DNA from: Ciona intestinalis
Taxonomy: Eukaryota > Chordata > Ascidiacea > Phlebobranchia > Cionidae
DNA: 64,000 bases
NCBI RefSeq assembly: GCF_000224145.3
Contig: NC_020166.2
Coordinates: forward strand, 4,182,939 to 4,246,938
Reading direction: 5' to 3'
Positions 12,801-24,800 of the stretch are shown here, piece after piece. The notes beneath the pieces were generated by a model. The model saw only the letters and a program-made list of their open reading frames with translations. It was not told the DNA's origin and made no database searches. The position numbers and the translations under genes are program-made. Position 1 is the stretch's first letter, and every line of letters begins with the position of its first letter.

Positions 12801-15800
12801 AACATCGATTGCTGCAACCTGGTGGTCACTATCAAGTTGTCCTAATTATCAGCCATGCAGAAAAAACAATCGCCCACAAAGTTACATACATATTAACTTG
12901 TAAGCTAGCACGAACTGTATGAGTGAAACAGGACATCAGTGTTCTTATGACTGTCGTTTTTGTTAACGACTGGATGGAACTGTATGTTTTTAGCTACATA
13001 AGTATAAAGCAAGATTTATTTATTCAATGATTTGCCTAACAATTTATTTTTTACATTGGAAATAGAATGGTTACGATCTCATTGGTTCTGCCAGCCGGAA
13101 ATGTCAGGAAAGTCACTCTTGGACTGGATTGGACGTTACATGTACTTTTGTAACATGTCCCGACCTAAATGATCTACGTAATGGAGAGATGACATGCACT
13201 GACTCCAATAACTTTCGGTCAGATTGTACATTTTTATGCAATGTAAGTTCACCACTTTCTGAAAATTAAATATAATTAATTCAGTTTTGTTTTGATCTAG
13301 CATTAAAACTAGTCAATTATTGTTTTTTTCTGACACATTTTGTGGTAATACAGATAATCTTATGCATTATTTTCTACAATTGTAGGACGGTTATAACTTG
13401 GTTGGAAGTAATGTTCGAACATGCCGAGCTGATCACGCTTGGACTGGAAGTGCAGCTTCGTGTGTTTGTAAGTTTTTTAAACAATGGTCATGTATTTCTT
13501 TATAGTAAAATTGTGTTACAGTGGTAACATGTCCGGAATTAAAAGTACCAAAACATGGCAGGAAGAAATGTGCAGACAGTAACAACTTCGACTCGGAATG
13601 CATCTTTATATGTGATGTATGTTTTTGATACTTCTACCTTCTACCATGTGTTGTCTAGTTTTGCCTATTCATTGCTTGGCATATATTATTGATCGAATAC
13701 ACTTTAGATTGGATACACCATGCATGGAACAAGCAGCAGAACTTGTCAGTCAGATGGCAGCTGGACAGGAAAGCATGTTTCATGCGGCATCGTCACTTGT
13801 GAAGCTGTGCCTGCACCACAACATGGAAGTAAAAGGTAGTAAAGAAATATAGTTTTTAATGTTTGAGGTAAACTATAAATACAATTAACAGGTGTACCGA
13901 TGGTGAAAATTTTGATTCCTCATGTCGTTTTACTTGTGATATTGGCTACCAACTTGTTGGTAGCATTTCAAGAACATGTTTGGAATCTGGTGAATGGAAT
14001 GGTATTTCTACTTCCTGTGTCAGTAAGTTGAAGTTTGTTGATCTTATACCATGAGGTAAATCATCTCTTTTAATTTTGTATTATTTTAGTGATAACTTGC
14101 TCTGAAATGGACAATCCTGCTCATGGATTAGTTGAATGTACATCTAACAACAACTATCAGTCAATTTGTACAATTTCTTGCAATGTAAGTACAGAAGACC
14201 CAATGATTTATATTTTATAAAAATTGTTATAATATTATCTGGTAACCTGTTTGTATGTTAGAAGTAAATATGTTGTCTTACTTCTTAAGGCTGGGTATAA
14301 CTTGGTTGGAACTAATACCCGGACGTGTCAAGCAACTCACACTTGGTCAGGTATTGAGGCAACATGTGTCATGGTAACCTGCCCAGCATTGGCAACCCCA
14401 TCTCATGGATCTGTTGAATGTGATGAAAGCAATGTGTTTAATTCTTCATGTAAATTTAAGTGCAAAGTAAGTAAGAAGTTTCTACTTTGGACAAAATGTT
14501 TTTATAAAAGTAGAGGTTTTAAAAAATGGTAAAAAACATCATTTTACAGAAAGGGTTTACACTTATTGGAAGTACAGTGAGGATGTGTCAAGCTGATCGA
14601 ACATGGACCGGCAAGACAACTTCATGTTCATGTATGTTTTAACACTTAGTACCTGTGAATATGGCTTATAATGTGTCTTTCTTTTTAGTGATAACATGTC
14701 CTGCAATAGAAGAGCCTGATCATGGTAGAAAGAAGTGCACTGACGGTGACAATTACTTATCAGATTGCCAATTTATTTGCGATGTAAGTTGCCATAAAAA
14801 TGCTAAAGAATAAATCAAAATACCATTAAATAATAAAAACAATTTTCTTCTATACAGATTGGTTATGAACTGGTTGGTACAAATTTTCGTTCCTGTGGTG
14901 GAGAAGGCATATGGTCTGGTAGAGAAGTTACTTGTGTTTTAATTGTCTGTGATCTTCTTTCTGTTCCTGATCATGGAAGAATGACGTAAGTTACAATTTT
15001 CTTGTTGATAACTTCTGTGTTTTGTTAAAAATTACATTTTATTGTTTGTTTTAAAGCTGTTCAAACCAAGCAAATTATCATTCCCGATGCTCATTCACGT
15101 GTGACATTGGTTATGAAATTGTGGGAAGTTCATCAAGGACTTGTCTTGAGTCTTCTGACTGGAGTGGTGTAACAACATCATGCTCAGGTAAGTAAAAAAA
15201 GTTAAATGATCAAATAAATGTTTTTTTAACTGTTGATAAATGATTGTTTTATATTCAGTGATCAGCTGCAGTGCTTTACCGGCACCAGAAAATGGAAGAC
15301 TTGTCTGCAGCAATGTAAATTCATTTGAATCTTCCTGTGAAGTTACTTGTGATGTAAGTGATTGTTTTACATTTAATAAAAACTTCCAATGATAAAATTA
15401 ATCTGGTTTCAACTTTCTACAATTATAGGATGGTTATAACTTGGTTGGAAGTAATGTTCGAACCTGCCGAGCTGACCATGCTTGGACTGGAAGTGCTGCT
15501 TCGTGTGTTTGTAAGTTTTTTATACAATGGTCATATATTTCTTTATAAAGTAAAGTTATGTTACAGTGGTAACATGTCCGGAATTAAATGAACCAAAACA
15601 TGGCAGGAAGAAATGTGCAGACAGTAATAACTTCGACTCGGAATGCATCTTTATATGTGATGTATGTTTTATGTTAGTTGTTATATTTGTTTTGTCACTT
15701 AAAAAGTATTTGATAGCATAGAAAACAAATTAAATGTATTTTGTTACTTAGATTGGATACACCATGCATGGGACAAGCAGCAGAACTTGTCAGTCAGATG

Positions 15801-18800
15801 GCAGCTGGACAGGAAAGCATGTTTCATGCGCCATCGTCACTTGTGAAGCTGTGCCTACACCACAAGATGGAAATAAAAGGTAATCTTTAAACTGGATTAC
15901 AACCAATGTAAATGTAAAGTTGATGTAAGTTAGAAACACTCAGTTTATTTATTTTTTATACTGAGGTACAACACTTTTATTCATTTATGCATTACTCACT
16001 TTGTTTCCAGGTGTACCGATGGTGAAAACTTTGATTCCTCATGTCGTTTTACTTGTGATATTGGCTACCGACTTGTTGGTAGCATTTCAAGAACGTGCTT
16101 GGAATCTGGTGAATGGAATGGTATTTCTACTTCCTGTGTCAGTAAGTTGAAGTTTGTTGATCTTATACCATGAAGTAAATCATCTCTTTTAATTTTGTAT
16201 TATTTCAGTAATAACTTGTGCGAAAATGGACATTCCTGCTCATGGATCAGTTGAATGTACATCTAACAACAACTATCAGTCAATTTGTACATTTGCCTGT
16301 AATGTAAGTTAAAATAAGCTTAAAATAACTCTTCTTTGTGAAATCAAAAGTTAAAAAAGCTACAAATTCTTATGACACTGTCATGTTGCAGAATGGATAT
16401 GAACTTATTGGTTCAGAAGTGAGAACATGTCAGGCAACCCGATCATGGAGTGGAATTGCAGTAACTTGTGCTATGGTCACATGTCCGGCGTTAACATCTC
16501 CATCTCATGGGTCAATTAAGTGTGACAATCAGCATCATTTTAATTCTTCGTGCAACTTTAATTGTAGAGTGAGTTATACTTCTTTTGTTTAAAACTAAAA
16601 ACTTTATTTCTTGAATCCAACCTTATTAAAGGTTCATTGCATGAGATATGCATACACATCTCCAAATTACAAATGCCATGTTTAAATTAAATAACATAAT
16701 ACAAGTTGTCTCTTAATATGAGTCGGCCCAAAACGGGCTTTATTCTGTCACAATTATTTTGACAATCATTGCTCTACATAATGACAACTATTCTGCTGTC
16801 ATTTTCCCAATTTATTTTTCTGCATGTTTTGTATTTCTTTGCTATTCTAACTGGGGAGTAATTTATGTTGTGTAATCTACAGGAAGGATATACCTTGGTT
16901 GGAAGTCAAACTAGAAATTGCCAAGCTAACAGAGCATGGACTGGAAATACAACATCTTGCTCATGTAAGAAAGATTTTGACTTAAAGTTTTATACCACCT
17001 AAGATTTAGCTTATACCAAAAACAATAAGCTGTTATAATAATTATTCAACAGTGATAACGTGTCCTGCAATAAAAGAACCAGATCATGGTAGAAAGAAGT
17101 GCACGGACGGTGACAATTATTCATCAGATTGCCAATTTATTTGCGATGTAAGTTTTTTTTTTATAAACATCAGAAAAATCAACCCAGAAAATTTAAAGAC
17201 TTAAACATATTATATGGATGTTATTGTATTGTTGAAAAACTTTTTTTTCACAGATTGGTTATGAACTTGTTGGTACAAATTTCCGTTCCTGTGGTGGAGA
17301 AGGCGTATGGTCTGGTAGAGAAGTTACTTGTGTTTTAATTGTCTGTGATCTTCTTTCTGTTCCTGATCATGGAAGAATGACGTAAGTTACAATTTTCTTC
17401 TTGAAAACTTTTGTGTTTTGTTAAAAATAACATTTTATTGTTTGTTTTAAAGCTGTTCCAACCAAGCAAATTATCATTCCCGATGCTCATTCACGTGTGA
17501 CATTGGTTATGAAATTGTGGGAAGTTCATCAAGGACTTGTCTTGAGTCTTCTGACTGGAGTGGTGTAACAACATCATGCTCAGGTAAGGGGACAAGGAAA
17601 GTTTTTTGTCTTGTAGCTTTTTAATGTTTTATTTCCGTTTATAGTGGTTAGCTGTAGTCCCATGACAGCACCTGAAAATGGACATGTAAGATGCAGTAAC
17701 CAACATTCCTACGACTCCTCTTGCAGATTTTTATGCAACGTAAGTTGACTTTCTTTAGCTACAATATAAATATTACTTTGTGATGTTTTTAGGAAGGTTA
17801 TAAGTTGATTGGAAGTTCTGAAAGATCATGTTTAGTTGACAGCTCTTGGAGTGGGATACAAGGCTCTTGTGTTCGTAAGTTATTGTTGTTCTGACTTTCT
17901 AACTCTTTGTTATGTCCAGCGCCATGACACAGTTGCGCGCATGCCTCCAACCCAGAGGTAATGTGTTCAAGGCTCATTGCTGCTATGTAGGCATATGTGT
18001 CTTTGGGCAAGACACCTAAAGGCAATTGCTCTAAACTAGGTCACTAATGTGTTGGCTTAATTGCCAGCCATACATAAAAAATCAAAATAAGGCTAAAGCA
18101 AGTTACATTCATGCATTCATTCAATAATATAAACATATTCTATTGCAGTTGTAACTTGTCCTGTTTTACCTTCACCAAATCATGGAAGAAAATCATGTAG
18201 CGAAGAAAACCGCTATTTGTCTGAGTGTCAATACGTTTGCGATGTGAGTTTATATAGTAGGCTATATTGTTTATGTTGTGTTATTTCTTGCCACTTTTGC
18301 GCATGTCTAAAAGAAAAAATTTGAATTGCACAAACTTAATAATATATGTAACAACTAACCAGCAAGGTAGTTAAAAGTTTAACATGACAAAATTCACAGG
18401 TTGGATTTGACCGTCATGGCTCAGAAAATAGGGTTTGTCAAGAAGATGGCACTTGGTCTGGTTCTCCTGTTGGCTGTGGTATTATTACTTGTGACACGTT
18501 GCTAGTTCCTTTGCATGGTAAAAAGAGGTAAGTGTAACACCTTTACAAAGAACCTATGCTTTTTAACTCAAACAACTACTTTATTTTAACATATACTTCC
18601 AGATGTGCTGATGGTGATAACTTTGAATCAACTTGTCGTTTTTCTTGTGAGATTGGATATGAACTCACAGGAAGTCAATCTAGAACATGCATGGAACTTG
18701 GAGAATGGAGTGGAATTGCTACCATGTGTTCTTGTAAGTTGGTATTTTGTGCTGACATTGAATGACATTAATATCTAACCTAAAATTCTAGTGATTACTT

Positions 18801-21800
18801 GTGATGAGTTACCCAAACCTGAGCATGGTTCAGTGAGATGCACCAAACATGATGGATATGACTCACGATGTACATTAAGCTGTCAGGTAACAAGATCAAA
18901 TTTGCGCAAAAATTGTTTTCTCTAACCTGTCCTACTGTTGTCTAACTAAATCTATACCTTTAACAAATTTAGGAGGGATATGTTTTATTTGGAAGTTCAA
19001 CACGAACGTGTTCAGTGGATGGAACATGGAGTGGGAAGGTCACCACTTGTGAAAGTATGTTACAATTTATTGCTTCAAATCAATTAGTTTCATTAATTTG
19101 CATTTTACAGGAATTACGTGTCCCTATATCCCATTTCCAAGCCATGGAAGAAAAGTTTGCACTGATAAAAATCATTTCTCTTCTAACTGCCAGTTTGTTT
19201 GCGAGGTAATTATGAATGGAAAATAATTTATTTATAAAAAAATGATTGAAAACCAAATTGTGTTTTGTTACAGGTTGGTTTTAATATCATTGGATCTACA
19301 GCAAGAGTTTGTCAATCTGATGGCTTATGGTCGGGCACAGCTGCTAGCTGTGAAATTGTGACATGTAATGCATTGGATGTTCCTGAATATGGAAGAATGA
19401 GGTGTGAAGTGAAGTCTTTAATTATGAACACTTATAAGAATGGCCAGGACATTGCGCTGTGATAGTATTTTTGAACCGTATATGTCTAAGGGCACACCAC
19501 TTAACGTAGTCAATAATGGGTTGTCTAAATTCAATCATACATAAAAAAACTGAAAAAACTCATGCAAGTGGTATGTTCCTGTTAGCTGGTAAGCTGACAC
19601 AAGGCGTTTGAAACAAATCAACTGTGTTATAACAACTGTTGTTTATTTCGGCCAGGAAAGGATAAAGTTACATTCATTAATACCTTTTTAATCACAGATA
19701 AATAAGTGAAATAAGTCTTTTTCAATTTTGTTGTGAAGGTGTGCTGATGGAAATAATTTTGAGTCAACGTGTCACTTCACATGCGACATTGGTTATGAGT
19801 TGATTGGAACTTCATCTCGAACTTGTATGGAATCCTCTGCATGGAATGGTGAAGCTACTTCATGTCAATGTGAGTATGTGTGCTGATCTACAATTGTATA
19901 TGATTGATGTTCGCTTTATATTTAAATCTAATTTTAATTTCTGTCATACAGTGATTACTTGCGATGAGATTACTGCACCAGATCATGGTTTCATGAATTG
20001 CACTAATGACAACTTATACGCATCGCAATGTGGATTTCAATGCAACGTAAAATTCTAGTTATACTTGCTAAAGTAGTAAACTAAACCATAATTTTGTCTT
20101 ATAGCAAGGATTTGTTCTAGTGGGCAGCATCCAAAGAGTATGCCAACATAACAAACAGTGGAGTGGCATCCAAACATTTTGCCAAAGTAAGGTTTATTGT
20201 ACCAACTGGCCTTTAATGTGGCAACTGTATTTTATTTTATATTTCAGCTGGTACTTGTCATGAACTAACAGCACCTTTGAATGGAAAGATGACTTGTGTA
20301 AGCAGTAATCTATTCGAATCAGACTGTATCTTCCAATGTAATGTAAGTTTCAATTTACATTTAAAAACCTGAAGTACAAATCTGACCGTCTTTTCTCTAG
20401 GTTGGGTATGATTTGATTGGTTCGTCAGTACGCACCTGTCAGTCCAGCCACATGTGGTCAGGTATTGATACATCGTGTGTTGTAATGAAATGTGGAATAC
20501 TTCATCAACCATCACATGGTTCAATTACTTGTGATTCTTCTGATCACTACAATTCAACTTGCACGATCCGGTGCAATGTTAGTATCACCATAAGTATATT
20601 ATTTATTAAAATATAAGCAAATTGAGAGCTTTTGGCCCGCCTATTCCAAATATTTTAGATGGGGTAATATTGGCGTGCAATGATACCTGTAATTTAGGCC
20701 AAAACTGTCTGGCTAGGCATATTAACCTAGTATGCCTACATAAACCCAGTGTAATAAAAAAAACTTCACAACTTAGTTTTAAGTTTCTCATACTTGAACT
20801 ATCAAATTAAATCCCCCAACACTATATCTCAATCTTTGAAAATATTTATAAAAGGATGGATACAGTTTGAGTGGAAGTTCGGTTCGTACGTGTGGCGCAA
20901 ACCATGCATGGTCGGGATCTGAAACTCTTTGCCAATGTAAGTAAACTTGATTAGAATGTCACAAATATTCGCATATTAACCCCTAACTTGTTTTTAGCTG
21001 TAACTTGCCCATCACTTCCCTCACCCAGCCACGGTAGAAAGAAATGTACAGATGGTAACAACTTTGAATCTGCCTGCAGATTTATTTGTGATGTAAGGAA
21101 ACAGTACAAAATATTTAAGCCATATTATGATATTTCCATCAGTTTAATCTTAAATTCATCACATCCAGGTCGGGCATGATGTAGTCGGTACAAGGGTACG
21201 CACGTGTCAAGTTGATGGAACATGGTCCGGTCAAACCGTTACATGTCGTATTGTGACATGCTCAACACTCGAAGTCCCACAGTATGGAAAAAAACGGTTG
21301 GTCTAATTACTTTGTATTTATCATCTGATTTGTTTCTATTAAACAATGTTGCGTTATTCATCAAAGATCGACCCGCTTATTCACGATTAACATTAACTTA
21401 ACAGGTGCGAAGATGGTGAGAATTTTGAGTCAAGATGTCGATTCTCTTGTGATATCGGGTACACACTACGTGGTAGTAAAGCAAGGGTATGCCAAGAAGA
21501 TGGGACATGGACTGGAATGTCTGCTTCTTGTAGAAGTAAGACGATTGTTTTTTTATTCCATGCACAGGATTAACATATTATTTTTCTATCCAGTGGTCCG
21601 GTGTGGAAAAACAAAACGGATCCGGTATGGAACTGTCAACTGCTCAGCTGCGGACCATTACAACTCAGTATGTAGATATGAATGTAAAACTGGTTTTGAT
21701 TTAATTGGAAACCCGACAAGAGTATGTCAGGATGATCGACAATGGAGTGCTGCTGTACCTACTTGTCAACGTAAGCTGTGTGTTGTTTCCTAGGTTCTCT

Positions 21801-24800
21801 TGGACAAATTGCTTTAATGCTTTATAAATTGGATGTGAACAGTTACACATGCCTAGTTTATGTGGAAAAACACTTGAATTAAAAGACGGTCAAGCATATA
21901 TAGTAATAAATCATATTAATCATGCTATAGGTTCAAGGTGTGGGTTACTTGATACACCTGTTCATGGATCGATGCGATGTACAAATGAAGATTTCTTCTC
22001 ATCTCAGTGCGAATTTGAATGTGACCAATCTTATAGACTCATTGGGAGTCCTTTGAGGATTTGTAAACCTGACCGAAGCTGGTCCGCAAGACAACCAACC
22101 TGCCAACGTAAGTATATTTAATATGTTAGTGTACGAGAAGATAATATTAAAAATTATTTGGGCTTTATTTCAGTGATAACTTGCGAGAATCTATTACCAC
22201 CGGCCCATAGTAGACTGGAATGCACAGACGGATTCAATTTTGGTTCAATTTGTTCTTTGGTTGCTGATAGTGGCTTTGAAGTGGTTGGAACAGAAAGCCG
22301 AGTTTGTGGGGGTGAAGACACAAAACTCGACTGGAAGCAGCCTTTGAGTATTAGAGGTAGATTGATAAAGTGGTTAACATTGTGATCATTATACAGATAA
22401 AAAACACAACTTGTAGAATAGAAAATTATATGTTTTTTTTTCAGCACGTGACTGCCTTCCACTGAATGCACCTGAACATGGAACTATTGCATGCAACAAA
22501 CAATATTATTATGATTCTGAATGTCGGTTCACTTGTGACGTAAGTACATCAATTTTGTAGTTAAGAAAATTTAGTTAAAAAAGCTAATTCAATGATATTA
22601 TGCAGATTGGTTATGAGTTGCTGGGTTCAGTGTCTCGGCGTTGCACTGCAAGTGGATCACAACTATCTGTCTTAGGGTGGACGGGAACACAGACATCATG
22701 CCAAGGTATGAAACTAACTTATAATGTGATGCTCATTCGTTGATTTTTGTGTGCCGGATAACCCATAGTTACACCACCTGTGTTTCAATATGCACCATGT
22801 GTGTAGTAGGTAATAACCTCTAGCTGGATTGCTACATTTTGTTTGACTTCTATGTAGGTATTTAAATTCCACCTTTTTTCCAGTAATCCGGTGCACAGGC
22901 ATCTTACAGCCAGATAATGGAGCTGTTAGTTGCAACAATGAAAATATTTTCAACTCAGTTTGTCGAGTTTCTTGTTCTGAAGGTTAGTTCACATCAATGT
23001 ATTTGTTGCTTACAAAGTAATACGCGTAAATCTGTGGTAATATTTATGCATTTACTTTTTGTAGGATATCACCTTGTTGGATCCCCGGTGAGAATCTGCG
23101 AAGACAGTGGAGAGTTTACTGGTGTGGCCGGTGTTTGCAATCGTAAGATGATTGTTTATTTATATGATTTGATAGGGTAGAGGATAAATACAAGTTTGTT
23201 TCAGGTATAACATGTGGTGAACTGCCTGGAATTGACAACGGTTCGATACGATGTGTTGGTGGAAATGGCTTCCGAGCATCATGCGTTTATGTGTGTAACA
23301 ACGGTTACAATCTCGTTGGAAGCGACTCCAGAAAATGTACAGCAAACGGAGAATGGACAAACATTGCCCCAGTGTGCACACGTAAGTTGCAAGACTTTTT
23401 ATTGTGTACACTTTCTACATCAAACATATAATTTTTATATTCCCAAAACCTTTTTCGAAATTTAACATCAATTGCTTATTTTAATTTTAGCGATATCTTG
23501 TCGTCCACTCCGAAATCCAGCATTTGGTAACACGACATGTACTGACAATAACAGATATGACAGCAGTTGTTCAGTAACTTGCAATGACTGTTATGAAGTG
23601 GTGGGATCACCTATTCGTACATGCAGGCGAGATGGTGCATGGTCTGGTGATGCTGCTTTATGTCAAGGTACTTCAAAACATGTTTCTACTTTGATTAGGC
23701 AGTTAGAAATGTTGCATCTTTCCACTGACCTTACTCAGTTGAGTTTGTAGTAATGAATACTATTCTATGTCCTAAAATATGCTTTCTTCTATTTGCAAAT
23801 AAAATATTAAAACATATGCTCTTTGCACCATCTAGTGACTACTTGCGTCCCATTGCGAGCTCCACGTAACGGCGCCATGGATTGTGACGAAAGTATAAAC
23901 GAGTGTGGCACGACATGTACCTTCACATGCAGAAAAGGATATACATTAAGTGGGGATGCACGTAGAACGTGTGGTAAAGATATGCGCTGGACTGGCGTCG
24001 CGGCTGAGTGCTTACGTGAGTAATTTTAGCATTAAAATTGTCGCATTTATTTATGTTGCAATAATTGTCAATCTAAAATTGACCGATTTTTTAGGATTCG
24101 GTAAGCTCTTTTTTTACCTATTTGTTTAATTTTGTTACAGGAGCAACATGTCCGCCATTGGGTGTAAGCCTCAGCTTGACTTACACCTGCACGAATGGTT
24201 CGAACGTTGGTAGCAACTGTACCTTCCAATGCGACGAAGATGCTACGCTCCTTGGCTCCACCTACCGAGTTTGTTTAAATGATGGTACATGGAGCAGATC
24301 GAATCCAGTCTGCAGGGGTGGGAACGCTTTTACATTAATTAACTTTCGTGTTACTTGTACTTTGCGTTACATTTAATATTTATATACAGCGTGTAAAACT
24401 GCTGTCACCGACGTCATATTTATTGTGGATGGAAGTTGGTCGGTTGGGGAAATTAATTTCAGGAAAGCCAAAGATTTTCTCAAAGCTTTGGTTGAACCGT
24501 TCGAAGTCGGGTAAGGTTTTCTTTGCCATACTTATTATTGAACATATTTTCTTTTCACCAAAAAACTTGAAAAGAACAAAAAAGCTATTTGTATATTTAC
24601 AAGTATGGTTTTCGCTACAGCTGGGATAACAGCAGATTTGCCGTGGTTCAATATTCAGATGATCCAAGGACAGAATTTTTGATGAACGAACATTTCACAG
24701 TCACCGATGTCTTAAACGCCATTGATGCTATACCTTATAAAGGTTGGTATTTCTGCAAATTGCTTGGTTCTATTAATTTACAGTCTTTACCAAAATAGGT

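Larger units (their letters stand above)
11909..21535 (+). other. CCP modules 13-39: cassette-built array of split modules
   Basis: Twenty-seven CCPs in 46 exons. Exon lengths take only five values: 95, 82, 177, 128 and 131 nt. They group as 95+82 (one CCP), 95+177+82 (two CCPs) and 95+128+131 (two CCPs), always multiples of 177 nt. Introns fall at three fixed places: between modules (phase 1), after FxC[D/N] (phase 0), and before the second Cys, as in HGRMT|CSN (phase 2). The 95+128+131 cassettes begin at 13522, 14689, 15567, 17053, 18149, 19111 and 20998, and typically read HGRKKC-DxNxF in exon 1, IVTC-VP in exon 2 and CxDGxNF in exon 3. Modules keep all six cysteines and WSG, so the array looks functional. 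Confidence 0.9.

Noticed and set aside
3714..24317. Identity with the polymorphic CCP receptor described in Ciona (vCRL1)
   Set aside because: I see no transmembrane segment, and this protein has vWA and collagen domains. Sequence comparison was not possible, so no such name is given.
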